64,000 nt of DNA from Thermoanaerobaculum aquaticum (GTDB lineage Bacteria > Acidobacteriota > Thermoanaerobaculia > Thermoanaerobaculales > Thermoanaerobaculaceae): NCBI RefSeq assembly GCF_000687145.1, contig NZ_JMFG01000016.1, positions 138 through 64,137 of the forward strand, read 5' to 3'. The position numbers and the translations under genes are program-made. The notes beneath the pieces are model-generated. The model ran no database searches. It was given only the letters and a program-made list of their open reading frames with translations, and was not told the origin of the DNA. Below, piece by piece: positions 7,410 to 16,118 of this stretch. Within the stretch, counting starts at the first letter, position 1; the number at the start of each line of letters is the position of its first letter.

Positions 7410-8813
7410 ATGGCGGGGAGGAGCCGTCCGCTGAAAGTAGGGGTTGTTTCCCTGGGCTGCGCCAAGAATTTGGTGGACAGCGAGGTTATGCTCGGGTTTC
7501 TGGTGCAGCAGGGTGCCCAACTCACCCCCAACGCCGAAGAAGCCGATGTGGTCATTGTGAACACCTGCGGGTTTGTGGAGGATGCCAAGCGGGAGTCCAT
7601 CGAAACCATCCTGGAGATGGCTCAGCTCAAGGAAACAGGACAGCTCAAGCGGCTGGTGGTGGCGGGCTGCATGGTGCAGCGGTACGCCCAGGAGCTGGCG
7701 GCGGAAATTCCGGAAATTGACGCCTTTGTGGGCTTGGACGAGCTGGAAAGAGCGCCAGAAGCGGTGTTTGGCAAGCTTTCCCGGGAGCACCTTCCCGATC
7801 AGGTGGCCTCCATGCGGCTTTACGACCACCGCGTTCCCAGACTTTTGGCCACCGGCGGGGTGTATGCCTACCTGAAGGTTGCCGAGGGCTGCAACAACCC
7901 CTGTGCTTTTTGCCACATTCCCCGGATGCGCGGGGCTTTCCGCTCCCGTCCGGTGGATTCGCTGGTGGCGGAAGCCCAGGCACTGGAGCGCAGCGGTGTG
8001 CGGGAGCTCATCCTCATCGCCCAGGACACCACCCGCTACGGTGAGGATTTGGGTTTGGGGCGCCTGGGGTTGCGCCAGCTCCTCAAGCGTTTGCTTTCGG
8101 AAACCGATTTCCCCTGGATTCGGGTCCTTTACGCCTACCCGGCCACCTTGGACGAGGGGATCTTCCAGCTCATGGCGGAAAACCCCCGGCTTGTGCCGTA
8201 CCTGGACATTCCCCTCCAGCACGCCTCCCGCAAGGTGCTCAAGCTCATGAAGCGAGGGGGGGATGGGGAAAGCTACCGGAACCTCATTGCCCACGCCCGG
8301 CAGGTGGTGCCGGGCCTGGCGGTGCGCACCACGTTCATCGTGGGCTTCCCCGGGGAAGGGGAGGAGGAGTTCGCCGAGCTTTGTCGCTTTGTGGAGGAAG
8401 TGGGCTTCGACCATTTGGGGGTCTTTGCCTACTCCTTCCAGGAGGAAAACCCCGGAGCCCATTTGGGAGACCCCATCCCGCAGGAGGTCAAAGAAGCCCG
8501 GAGAGATAAGCTCCTTTCCTTGCAGCGACGGCTTTCCCGTCGGCGGCTTCGGGCTTTTGTGGGGCGCGAGGCCACGGTGCTGGTGGACGGACCCTCCCCC
8601 GAGCACCCCTGGGTGATGCAGGGGCGGCTGGCCACCCAGGCGCCGGAAGTGGACGGCGTGGTGGTGCTTTCCGGCGGCCCGGCGGCCCCCGGCGATTTCG
8701 TGCGGGTGAGGATCACCTCCAGCGCCGATTACGACCTGGTGGGCGAGGTGCTGGAGGTGGTGGAGGGCAGAGCCCAAAAGCCGAGCCCCCGCCTGCCCGT
8801 GGTGGCCCGCTAG
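7410..8813 (+). CDS. rimO: Ribosomal protein S12 methylthiotransferase RimO
   Basis: A 467-residue radical-SAM methylthiotransferase that adds a methylthio group to an aspartate of ribosomal protein S12. The N-terminal MTTase domain carries its cluster cysteines in SLGCAKN (C17), VNTCGF and AGCMVQ. The radical-SAM cluster motif is C161-X3-C165-X2-C168 in GCNNPCAFC. A C-terminal TRAM domain follows (about residues 390-455). SLGCAKN and the AEGCNNPC context favour RimO over MiaB. It is followed after 3 bp by ribF. No Shine-Dalgarno is seen; see the -10 box just upstream. Confidence 0.95.
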   Translation: MAGRSRPLKVGVVSLGCAKNLVDSEVMLGFLVQQGAQLTPNAEEADVVIVNTCGFVEDAKRESIETILEMAQLKETGQLKRLVVAGCMVQRYAQELAAEIPEIDAFVGLDELERAPEAVFGKLSREHLPDQVASMRLYDHRVPRLLATGGVYAYLKVAEGCNNPCAFCHIPRMRGAFRSRPVDSLVAEAQALERSGVRELILIAQDTTRYGEDLGLGRLGLRQLLKRLLSETDFPWIRVLYAYPATLDEGIFQLMAENPRLVPYLDIPLQHASRKVLKLMKRGGDGESYRNLIAHARQVVPGLAVRTTFIVGFPGEGEEEFAELCRFVEEVGFDHLGVFAYSFQEENPGAHLGDPIPQEVKEARRDKLLSLQRRLSRRRLRAFVGREATVLVDGPSPEHPWVMQGRLATQAPEVDGVVVLSGGPAAPGDFVRVRITSSADYDLVGEVLEVVEGRAQKPSPRLPVVAR

Positions 8814-8816
8814 CCT

Positions 8817-9779
8817 ATGGAGGTCATCCGCGATCCCTCGCCGTGGACCGAGCTTCCCCAGGGCGGGGTGGTGAGCATCGGCAACTTCGATGGTGTGCAC
8901 CGCGGCCACCAGTTGCTCCTGACCACCGCGGTGGCCCGCGCTAGGCAGTTGGGTGTCCCGGCTCTAGGCGTGACCTTTTGGCCCCATCCGGAAAAGGTGC
9001 TGCGCCCGGATTCCGGCATGAAGCTTTTGACCACCCGGGAGCAAAAACTACAGCTTCTCGCGCAAACCGGCCTTGATGTGCTGGTGGAGCTCACGTTCAC
9101 CAGGGAGTTTGCCGCCACCTCCGCGGATCGCTTTGCGCGTGGTTTCCTTTATGACCGCCTTCACCCCCGGGAGGTCCACCTGGGCTTTAACTTCCGGTTT
9201 GGCCAGGGACGGGAAGGGGATGTGGCGTTTCTGCAAGCGGTGGGTGGAGAGTTGGGCTTTTCTGTGGTGGGGATGCCGCCGGTGGAGGATGCCAAGGGCC
9301 CCATTTCCTCTTCGCGGGTGCGCCGGGTGGTGGCGGAAGGGGCGGTGGAGGAAGCCAGGGAGCTTTTGGGGCGCTACCACTTTGTGGATGGCAAGGTCTC
9401 GGTGGGCAAGAGGCTAGGACGCAGGCTTGGGTTCCCCACCTTGAATTTGGAGCCGGAAAACGAGCTTTTGCCGGGCAAAGGGGTGTACGTCACCGCCACC
9501 TACATTGCCTCTTTTTCCCGCCTTTTCCCCGGGGTTACCAACGTGGGGGTGCGGCCCACGCTTTACGAAAACCACAGATTGATGGTTGAAACGCACCTTT
9601 TGGATTTCACCGCCGACGTTTACCGTGAACCGGTGCGGCTTTATTTTCTCAAAAGGCTTCGGGATGAGCAGCGTTTTCCCGATGTTCTGGCGTTGACCGC
9701 CCAGGTTCGTGCCGATATTGAACAGGCCCGTGCTTTTTTTGCTTCCGGTTTTGCCAAGGAGCTTTGCCTTTTGCCATGA
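8817..9779 (+). CDS. ribF: Bifunctional riboflavin kinase / FAD synthetase RibF
   Basis: A 320-residue enzyme that converts riboflavin to FMN and then to FAD. The N-terminal FAD-synthetase (nucleotidyltransferase) domain starts with IGNFDGVHRGHQ and has ISSSRVRR, the ISSTxIR-type motif, near residue 165. The C-terminal kinase domain (from about residue 185) shows GKRLGRRLGFPTLNL and FPGVTNVGVRPTL. Length is standard. It lies 3 bp after rimO and overlaps the next gene by ATGA, so rimO-ribF-membrane protein form one unit. Confidence 0.95.
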   Translation: MEVIRDPSPWTELPQGGVVSIGNFDGVHRGHQLLLTTAVARARQLGVPALGVTFWPHPEKVLRPDSGMKLLTTREQKLQLLAQTGLDVLVELTFTREFAATSADRFARGFLYDRLHPREVHLGFNFRFGQGREGDVAFLQAVGGELGFSVVGMPPVEDAKGPISSSRVRRVVAEGAVEEARELLGRYHFVDGKVSVGKRLGRRLGFPTLNLEPENELLPGKGVYVTATYIASFSRLFPGVTNVGVRPTLYENHRLMVETHLLDFTADVYREPVRLYFLKRLRDEQRFPDVLALTAQVRADIEQARAFFASGFAKELCLLP

Positions 9780-10660
9780 GCCAAGGATTTTCGCTGGTTT
9801 TGCCGTTTACGATCTTCCTTTTGGTGCTTCTGCTTTGCTTTTGGGAGCGCCGAGAAGCTGGGGATTTGGGCCCGCTGTGGTTGGGTTTGGCTGCCGGAGG
9901 CGTGGCGGGGGCTGCTGCCTTAGGGGCAGGGCGGCTTGCAAGCCTTGCGCCGCTTTTTTCCCGCTGGCCCTGGGCGGGAGGGGCTTTGAGCTCGCTTTTG
10001 AGCTTAGTGGTGCTTTGGCTTTTGGCCCGCTGGCCCCGGGTGGAAACCCCTTTGGACGCGGCGTGGATGGGCCTGGCCGTGGGTTCCGGTGTGGGGATGG
10101 TGGCGGGCCTGGGTGTCCTGCGCGGGCTTGCTGAACCCTGGTTGCCGATGGCTGGGCTTACGGCCGGGGCTGTGTTGGGAAGCCTTTTGGGACTGAGGTG
10201 GCTTTGGCCGGGGTTCGGGGGAAGGCTGGCTTCTGGTGCTCTTTCCCTGGGCCTGGCGCTGCCCTGGGCCTGGGGGTGGATGGCGGTTTTTGCGCAGGTG
10301 GGTTTGCTCTGGGTGCTTTGGCTTTTGGCCACCAGCGTGGTGCTTTTGGCTTTAGCGTTAGCCTTGTGGGTGGAGCAAAAGGTTTTGCAGCCGCAGCTTA
10401 CGGAAGAAGTGGGTTTTGGGCTTTTGCCCGCGTGGGTGGCCGAGGCGGGAGCGCGCTTCTGGCGGAGGTTTTCCCGGAGGTGGGCTTCTCGGCGGGATGA
10501 ACGCAAGGCCATGGTGAGGCTGGTGGTGCGGCTCGCGGCGTGCAAAGCGTACCTGCAAGGAAAAGGCAAACACCGCAGCACCGCGGCGGTGGAACTGGGG
10601 CGCTTGCGGGAGCGGGCCCGCCGGCTTTTTGACGAAACCGGGTCGGGGTTAGAATCTTAG
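9776..10660 (+). CDS. Hypothetical multi-pass membrane protein
   Basis: A 294-residue protein with about seven to eight hydrophobic helices in residues 1-200, rich in Leu, Ala, Trp and Gly. A soluble, strongly basic C-terminal tail follows from about residue 220 (RFWRRFSRRWASRRDERKAM). I see no catalytic motif and do not recognise the family. The start at ATG 9776 overlaps the ribF stop as ATGA, with AAGGAG upstream. The tail looks suited to contact nucleic acid, ribosomes or acidic lipid, but that is speculation. It ends 36 bp before metK. Confidence 0.7.
   Translation: MSQGFSLVLPFTIFLLVLLLCFWERREAGDLGPLWLGLAAGGVAGAAALGAGRLASLAPLFSRWPWAGGALSSLLSLVVLWLLARWPRVETPLDAAWMGLAVGSGVGMVAGLGVLRGLAEPWLPMAGLTAGAVLGSLLGLRWLWPGFGGRLASGALSLGLALPWAWGWMAVFAQVGLLWVLWLLATSVVLLALALALWVEQKVLQPQLTEEVGFGLLPAWVAEAGARFWRRFSRRWASRRDERKAMVRLVVRLAACKAYLQGKGKHRSTAAVELGRLRERARRLFDETGSGLES
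10629..10655 (+). promoter_or_regulatory. Candidate metK promoter
   Basis: TTGACG (10629-10634) is followed after a short 15-bp spacer by TAGAAT (10650-10655). It lies at the end of the preceding gene and 41 nt before the metK start, which has its own strong ribosome site. The short spacer lowers confidence. Confidence 0.35.
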
Positions 10661-10696
10661 GTCCGGAAGTGAGGTTTTCCTGGAAGGAGGAACCAC

Positions 10697-11923
10697 ATGA
10701 ACGCTCACGGGATTCACGTTTTCACCTCAGAGTCGGTGACCGAAGGTCACCCGGATAAGGTTTGTGATCAAATTTCCGACGCGGTTTTGGATGAGGTCTT
10801 AAAGTTCGACAACGCTTACGAAGCTGAGCATCCAGGGGAAGACCCATGGAAAACCCGCTCCCGGGTGGCCTGTGAGACCTTCATCACCGTGGGCTTGGTC
10901 ATAGTCGGAGGGGAAATCACCACCAAGGCCTGGGTGGATGTGCAGGACCTGGTGCGGCAGGTGATTCGGGAAATTGGCTACACCGACGCCAAGTACGGTT
11001 TCAACTACTCAACTTGCGGCATCCTCAACGCCATTGGGCGTCAGTCTCCCGACATTGCCCAGGGGGTGGACCAGGGGGGCGCCGGGGACCAGGGCCTTAT
11101 GGTGGGCTACGCCTGCGATGAAACCCCCGAGCTCATGCCCACCCCCATCGCCCTGGCCCATGCGCTCACCAAGAGGCTTGCGGAGGTGCGGCGCAAGCAA
11201 ATCCTCCCGTACCTGGGGCCCGACGGCAAGACGCAGGTGACCGTGGAGTACCGGGAAGGGCGTCCCTACCGGCTGGACACCGTGGTGATTTCCTGCCAGC
11301 ACACCGAGGACATCCTGGGTCCTGACGGTAAGCATATAACCGAGGAGGCAAGGCAGGAAATCATTGAAAAGGTGGGCCGGGCGGTGCTCCCCAAAGAGCT
11401 TTTAGATGTGGAAAAGCCCACCCTCTTTTACGTGAACCCCACGGGCAAGTTCGTGGTGGGCGGTCCTCAGTCCGACACCGGTATGACCGGGCGCAAGATC
11501 ATCGTGGACACCTACGGAGGCTGGGCGCCCCACGGCGGTGGTGCGTTTTCGGGGAAGGACCCCACCAAGGTGGACCGTTCCGCCACCTACATGGCCCGCC
11601 ACATCGCCAAGAACATCGTTGCTGCGGGTCTTGCCCGCCAGGCGCTGGTGCAGCTGGCTTACGCCATCGGAATTTGTAAGCCGGTGTCAGTCATGGTGGA
11701 CACCTTCGGTAGTGGCGTGATTCCCGATGAGCAGCTGACCAAGGTCGTCAAGGAGGTTTTCGACCTTACCCCCCGCGGCATTATCAAAGAGCTGGACCTG
11801 TGGCGGCCCATTTACCGTAAGACCGCTGCGTACGGTCACTTCGGCCGCACGGAACCGGAGTTCACCTGGGAAAGCACGCACCACGTGGAGGATCTCAAAA
11901 GAGAAGCGAAGCGTTTGGCTTAG
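10697..11923 (+). CDS. metK: S-adenosylmethionine synthetase
   Basis: A 408-residue enzyme that makes S-adenosylmethionine from ATP and methionine. The signature [16 protein letters not shown] is at residues about 17-32; [16 protein letters not shown] and [17 protein letters not shown] are the ATP- and phosphate-binding loops. It is slightly longer than the E. coli enzyme because of an acidic insertion near residue 40 ([13 protein letters not shown]). ATG 10697 follows GGAAGGAGG. The gap to the upstream gene is 36 bp, too short for a SAM riboswitch. Confidence 0.97.
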   Translation: MNAHGIHVFTSESVTEGHPDKVCDQISDAVLDEVLKFDNAYEAEHPGEDPWKTRSRVACETFITVGLVIVGGEITTKAWVDVQDLVRQVIREIGYTDAKYGFNYSTCGILNAIGRQSPDIAQGVDQGGAGDQGLMVGYACDETPELMPTPIALAHALTKRLAEVRRKQILPYLGPDGKTQVTVEYREGRPYRLDTVVISCQHTEDILGPDGKHITEEARQEIIEKVGRAVLPKELLDVEKPTLFYVNPTGKFVVGGPQSDTGMTGRKIIVDTYGGWAPHGGGAFSGKDPTKVDRSATYMARHIAKNIVAAGLARQALVQLAYAIGICKPVSVMVDTFGSGVIPDEQLTKVVKEVFDLTPRGIIKELDLWRPIYRKTAAYGHFGRTEPEFTWESTHHVEDLKREAKRLA

Positions 11924-11941
11924 TCAGGCCAAGAAGCGAGC

Positions 11942-12352
11942 CTAAAGGTCCAGCGTCAGAACCGCTGCAAGCCCCCCTTTGCCTCTTGCCTGCGGCCGCA
12001 GCGCGTGAAAGGTTACCGCTTTGATCTCGAAGTGCGGGGTGGAACGGGGGCTCAAGGGGCGAAGGTGCAGCTCCGCGTCCTGGCCTTCCAGCCTCACGTC
12101 CACAGTAACCTGCCCTTTGGCAAAGAGCCAGAAGACCACCTCGTTGCCCACCCGCACAAGGCGCGCTGCTAAGTCGTCCTGGGGCAGGGGAAAATGGTGG
12201 GAGGATTTGGGTGGTCCCTGAGGGGTGCGCCCCAGCACCAGGTGGCCGATGCCCAAGGCCAGGTGGCGCATGAGCTCTTCCTCGTTTTGCCCGTAAACCG
12301 CCAGCCGCACATCGGCGGTGTGAGGTAACTGCCGGAACCGCACGGCTCCCAT
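11942..12352 (-). CDS. Archease
   Basis: A 136-residue protein of the archease family (MTH1598/TM1083), which activates the RNA ligase RtcB and other RNA-modifying enzymes. The family start FRQLPHTADVRLAVYG is at residues about 6-21, with the metal-binding Asp in HTAD, and the C-terminal core reads FEIKAVTFHAL...VLTLDL. ATG 12352 is chosen because the longer open frame is antisense to the gene on the other strand. There is no ribosome site, and a TACACT box sits 7 nt upstream. No rtcB gene is in the window. It converges on metK. Confidence 0.88.
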   Translation of the reverse strand: MGAVRFRQLPHTADVRLAVYGQNEEELMRHLALGIGHLVLGRTPQGPPKSSHHFPLPQDDLAARLVRVGNEVVFWLFAKGQVTVDVRLEGQDAELHLRPLSPRSTPHFEIKAVTFHALRPQARGKGGLAAVLTLDL

Positions 12353-12359
12353 GCGCCTA

Positions 12360-12369
12360 AGTGTAAACT
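12360..12369. promoter_or_regulatory. Interleaved bidirectional -10 boxes
   Basis: The ten bases AGTGTAAACT contain TACACT for the minus strand (12365-12360, 7 nt before the archease ATG) and TAAACT for the plus strand (12364-12369, 10 nt before ATG 12380). The entire divergent gap is 27 bp. Both transcripts would be leaderless or nearly so. Confidence 0.55.
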
Positions 12370-12379
12370 CAGGCCCAGA

Positions 12380-13747
12380 ATGCGGGTGGCTCGCTGGAAG
12401 CTGGCGCTGGGGTTGGCAGTTCTCGCGGGGGTGGGGGCTTTCTTGTATACCCTCCAGGTCAACCGCCCTCACCGCCAGCCGGCCACCCTGGTGCCGCTGG
12501 CCACGCGTTTTTCGGAAGAGCTTGGCTTCCCGCCGGGTCCCGTTGGCGATACCGTGTACCAAACCAGCCAGGGCCTCCTTTGGGCTTGGGACTGGGCCAC
12601 CCAGGGTCTGGAGCGCTTTCGCCCCCGGGAGCCGGTGGCCACGGTGCGCTTCCTTGGTGGCGGCGAGGTGGCCGTGGAAGGGGAAAAGCTGGTGCGGTTC
12701 CGCCGCCCGTTGCCCACGGATCCGGGTTTGGCCATCCCGCCGGCCCTGGTGGAGGAGCACCTTCGGCGAAAGCTTTCCCCGGTCATCCCGGAGTTTTACG
12801 CCTTTTCCCTGCGACGTTTGGCCTCCCGAGTGGACGCTGGAATCACCTGGCACCGGGCGCACTGGGTAGTGCGTGGGGAGCCTCTACCCCCGGGGTGGCA
12901 GGAGGAGCTGGAGGTGGAGGTGGCGGGAAGCACGGTGGTGGCGCTTTCCCGGAGGTTGATCCCGGATCCCGACCCCATGGGCGTGGTGGTGGGGAGGGTG
13001 GCGGAGCTCCAGCGGGCCCGGTGGCTTGCTTTTTTTGCTGCCGCGTTGAGCGTTCTGGGGCTTTTCGTGGCCACCGCCGAGGCGTTCTGGTTTCGCTTGC
13101 GTTTGCCCTGGCTTTCGGCTTTTGTGCTGGCTATCGGCTGCTGGGCTTTGGGCAGGAGCACCGCTCATTCCCTTCCCGTTTCCGGTTTTTGGGCCGTTTC
13201 GGTTTTCTTTTCGGTGTTGGTTTTGGGAGGCTTGGCGCCCAGGGCCTCCGGGGGGAGGAGGGCCTATGCAGTTTTGGGCCTCTTTCTGGCTTCCTGGAGC
13301 CTGCTGTGGCCGGAGCTGGTGCGAGCCGCCGGCGGCTGGCTTCCCAGGACCGGCACGGTCCTCAACGAGCCTTGGCCTTTGGTCCTGGCCGAAGCGGGCT
13401 TTCGGGCGCTGGGCGAAGAGCCCCTGCTGCGCGGCGGGATCCCCTGGCTTTTGCGGCCCTTTCTGGGCCCTGGAGCGGCCTATGTGCTTGCCGCAGCGGT
13501 GGGCAGCTTGCTGCACCCGTTGCCGGCCGTGCCGCTTCCCGCTGGGGTTTTGGGGGAGCTTTCCGCCCAATCGGTTTTGGGGTGGTTGGCGTGGCGTTAC
13601 GGTTGGGGTTGGGCGGTGGGGAGCCGGTTGGTCTGGGAGCTGGTGCGGCTTGGCTACTTTGCCCCTCAGTTTCCCTGGGGTGAGGCTTGGAATGTGCTGT
13701 TTCTCTGGGCTTTCGGGAGCCTCTTGTGGCCTGGCAAAGGGCGGTAA
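12380..13747 (+). CDS. CPBP-like intramembrane protease family protein
   Basis: A 455-residue protein: one N-terminal membrane segment, an extracytoplasmic domain (residues about 30-215), then about eight membrane helices. The CPBP (Abi) motif is present as E346-E347-x3-R351 in GEEPLLRGG, with H379 in SLLHPLP as the second motif. CPBP proteins are putative intramembrane glutamic proteases involved in prenyl-protein processing, bacteriocin immunity or other membrane tasks. The extracytoplasmic half is not recognised. It overlaps the next membrane gene by about 22 bp. Confidence 0.68.
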   Translation: MRVARWKLALGLAVLAGVGAFLYTLQVNRPHRQPATLVPLATRFSEELGFPPGPVGDTVYQTSQGLLWAWDWATQGLERFRPREPVATVRFLGGGEVAVEGEKLVRFRRPLPTDPGLAIPPALVEEHLRRKLSPVIPEFYAFSLRRLASRVDAGITWHRAHWVVRGEPLPPGWQEELEVEVAGSTVVALSRRLIPDPDPMGVVVGRVAELQRARWLAFFAAALSVLGLFVATAEAFWFRLRLPWLSAFVLAIGCWALGRSTAHSLPVSGFWAVSVFFSVLVLGGLAPRASGGRRAYAVLGLFLASWSLLWPELVRAAGGWLPRTGTVLNEPWPLVLAEAGFRALGEEPLLRGGIPWLLRPFLGPGAAYVLAAAVGSLLHPLPAVPLPAGVLGELSAQSVLGWLAWRYGWGWAVGSRLVWELVRLGYFAPQFPWGEAWNVLFLWAFGSLLWPGKGR

Positions 13748-14952
13748 AGGTCGCCGTTGTGGTTGCCCCCATGGTGGTGGCTGGTTTTGTTGTTCCCACC
13801 AGGGAACCGGCCGGGCCACCGGCCTGGGCGGTGCAGCGGGCGGAAAGCCAGGGTCCGTCTTTGGGTGTGCTGTGGGGCAAGCTGCGGGCGTTTTCCCGGG
13901 AAGCCCAGGGCTGGCGGCTTTTTTACCAACCCGCCCATGGGGCCTGGGTGGTTACCGTGCGCGTGCCGGATTTGCAAAGGCCGGAAAGGCCTTCGCTGGA
14001 GGCTGCCTCATGGCTGCCCGGGGGGCGGCTTTCGGTAAGCGCGGTCCGGCGTCTTTCCGGCGAGGAGCCGCTGGGTTTTGTGGAGGGTTTAGCCCGCCGG
14101 GACTGGTGGCTGCGGGAGGGCATGGTGGTGGGCACGCTTCTCGTGGGTAAACCCCCAGCTCGCAAGGCCCTGGCGCCGGCGGTTTCCTGGCCGCTGGAAG
14201 TGGCCGCGGGCCTGCTTTTGGCCGGGGCGGTGGCCCGCCGCATCCGCCCTCAGCCCCGGGCTTTGGGTTTGCGGCGGGCGGTGATGCTGGGCTGTGTTTT
14301 TCTGGTGTTTGCGGTTATGGGCGCCAGCCGGTGGGCCTGGCCGGTTTTTGCACCGGGGGTCCGCCCCTTTGTCAGCTTGCTGCTCTTTCAAGCCTTTGCC
14401 ACCCTGGTGCTGGCCACGGTGGCTGCTTCCGCCTTTGTTCTTCCAGCTTTTGCCCACAAGCCGAGCTGGTGGTCGCTGGGCTTGGGGTTCTGCGGGGGGT
14501 GGGTGATGGGTCTTTGGACCGCTCCTCACTGGGCGGTGGTGGCCGCCGCCGTGCCTTCCCGCTGGATCCTGATGCTGGCAGCGCCGGTGGTGGCCGGCTA
14601 CCTGGCCGATCTTGCGGCCGCCGGGGGCCGCCTGCTCCTTTCGCCCCTGCGAAGGCTTGCGCCCTGGATGGCGGTGGTGGCCGCCGGGGCCGGCCTGGCG
14701 GTGGGCGGCTGGGGTGCAGCGTTGGCCGCCCTGTTGCTGGTCACCGCGTGGCCGCCGGCCCAGGCTTTCTGGTTTGCCACGGCGCTGGTTTTTGGCTTTT
14801 TGCCGGGAGCGTGGTGGGGCAGCGTGGGGTGGTGGGGCCCGCTGCGGGACAGCGTGTTGCTTTCGCTTTTGGTTTGGGCTGGGCTGTTAGTTTGGGCGCT
14901 AGCCGAGCGGCGGTCAGCCAGTGCCAAGGCTACAATCGCCGGGTGCGCGTGA
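13726..14952 (+). CDS. Hypothetical multi-pass membrane protein
   Basis: About 408 residues from GTG 13726, which has GGGAG six bases upstream; ATG 13771 is an alternative start. The architecture repeats that of its neighbour: one N-terminal membrane segment, a soluble domain (residues about 35-150), then about nine helices. The soluble part contains YQPAHGAWVVTVRVPDLQ. I see no CPBP glutamates. It may be a diverged partner or duplicate of the upstream gene. It overlaps the permease gene by 10 bp. Confidence 0.65.
   Translation: MAWQRAVKVAVVVAPMVVAGFVVPTREPAGPPAWAVQRAESQGPSLGVLWGKLRAFSREAQGWRLFYQPAHGAWVVTVRVPDLQRPERPSLEAASWLPGGRLSVSAVRRLSGEEPLGFVEGLARRDWWLREGMVVGTLLVGKPPARKALAPAVSWPLEVAAGLLLAGAVARRIRPQPRALGLRRAVMLGCVFLVFAVMGASRWAWPVFAPGVRPFVSLLLFQAFATLVLATVAASAFVLPAFAHKPSWWSLGLGFCGGWVMGLWTAPHWAVVAAAVPSRWILMLAAPVVAGYLADLAAAGGRLLLSPLRRLAPWMAVVAAGAGLAVGGWGAALAALLLVTAWPPAQAFWFATALVFGFLPGAWWGSVGWWGPLRDSVLLSLLVWAGLLVWALAERRSASAKATIAGCA
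14931..14936 (+). promoter_or_regulatory. -10 box 6 nt before a GTG start (leaderless type)
   Basis: TACAAT is six bases before GTG 14943, inside the end of the preceding gene. It could give the permease its own transcript. Confidence 0.4.
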
Positions 14953-16118
14953 CCTGGCTCTTGGCCTTTCGCTTTTTGCGCCGGCGGTCAAGCCCGCTTC
15001 TTGCGGCCTCTTCCCGGGCAGCGTTGGTGGCGGTGGCTTTGGGCGTGGCTGCGCTGGTGGTGGTGCTGGCGCTCATGTCCGGCTACCGGGCGGCCTTAAC
15101 CCAGGGCATCTTGGCCGCCAGCGGTCATGTGCTGGTGGTTCCCGCTCCCGGTGAGTCCGAGGAGGAGCTGGCGCGCCTGTTTTCTTCGCGCCAGGGGGTG
15201 GCGGCTGTGGGGAGGACGCTGTTCGTTCCCGGTCTTGCGGCAACCTCCCCCCAGGCCCAGGGCGAGGTGATCACGCTGAAAGCCGCTGACCAGCTGCCGC
15301 CGTTCGTACCCGAGCTTTCGCCGAGTGGCGCGGGTCCTATGCCGGTGGCGGTGGGGGAGGGGCTTTCGGCCAGGCTCAAGGTAAAGGTTGGGGACGTGGT
15401 TTTTCTGCAGCTGGCGCAGCCCTCGGGGCGGCTTGCTTACGTTCCGGCGCGGGTGGCAGCGGTTTTTTCCACGGGGTTTTCCGAGTTTCGGGACAGTTGG
15501 CTTTTCTGCCGTTTTCAGGAGATGACGAAGCACGGACGCGGGTGGGGGAGCGCCCTGGTGGAGGTTTACCTCAAAAACCCCGATGATGCCGAGCGCTTTG
15601 CCGAGGCGTGGGGGCAGGAGCTGGGCCCAAGGGCGTTGCTGCGCAGCTGGTCAGAGATGAACCGGGAGCTGTTTGCCGCGCTGCGCTGGCAAAAGATCAC
15701 GCTGGCGCTGGTTTTGTCGCTCATCGTTGGGGTGGGCGCCTTTGAGGTGGCTTCGGCGTTAGTGGTGCTGATCACCGAAAAGCGCCGTGAGTTGGGCATC
15801 CTTTTGGCCATGGGCGCTTCTCCCTCCCTGGTGCGCCGCACGGTGGTCGCGGCCGGGGGGCTTTTGGGGGTTGGTGGGGTGGTGGTGGGGACCGTGTTTG
15901 GGCTCGGGCTGGTGGGGGTGCTGGCTGCCTTGGGGATTCCCCGCTTTTCCTCTGAGCTGGCCAGCATTTACATGGTCAGCCGCATCCCCTGGCAGGTGCG
16001 GCTGGGGGATGTGCTGTGGGTGGTGGCGGCCGGGGCTTTTGAGGTCCTTTTGGCGAGCGTAGCGGCGGCGCGGCCGCTGGCTTCCCGCCAGCCGGCGGAG
16101 GTGCTCCGGTGGGTGTAG
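14943..16118 (+). CDS. LolC/LolE-type ABC transporter permease (FtsX superfamily)
   Basis: A 391-residue permease of the MacB/LolC type: one membrane helix near residue 30, a large periplasmic domain (about 50-245), then three helices (about 255-385). The segment RRELGILLAMGASPSLVRR is the coupling loop typical of FtsX-superfamily permeases, and FRFLRRRSSPLLAASSRAAL is a LolC-like N terminus. LolCDE extracts lipoproteins toward the outer membrane. No LolD-like ATPase lies beside it. The next gene is a LytM protein overlapping by 10 bp, so a role in activating envelope hydrolases is another possibility. Confidence 0.8.
   Translation: MRVTWLLAFRFLRRRSSPLLAASSRAALVAVALGVAALVVVLALMSGYRAALTQGILAASGHVLVVPAPGESEEELARLFSSRQGVAAVGRTLFVPGLAATSPQAQGEVITLKAADQLPPFVPELSPSGAGPMPVAVGEGLSARLKVKVGDVVFLQLAQPSGRLAYVPARVAAVFSTGFSEFRDSWLFCRFQEMTKHGRGWGSALVEVYLKNPDDAERFAEAWGQELGPRALLRSWSEMNRELFAALRWQKITLALVLSLIVGVGAFEVASALVVLITEKRRELGILLAMGASPSLVRRTVVAAGGLLGVGGVVVGTVFGLGLVGVLAALGIPRFSSELASIYMVSRIPWQVRLGDVLWVVAAGAFEVLLASVAAARPLASRQPAEVLRWV

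Noticed and set aside
7395-8909. A 504-codon open frame on the minus strand opposite rimO
   Set aside because: High GC makes long antisense frames common. The translation is rich in His, Gln and Gly without any family signal, while rimO on the other strand is unmistakable.
10661-10696. SAM riboswitch before metK
   Set aside because: The gap is 36 bp and has no conserved aptamer elements.
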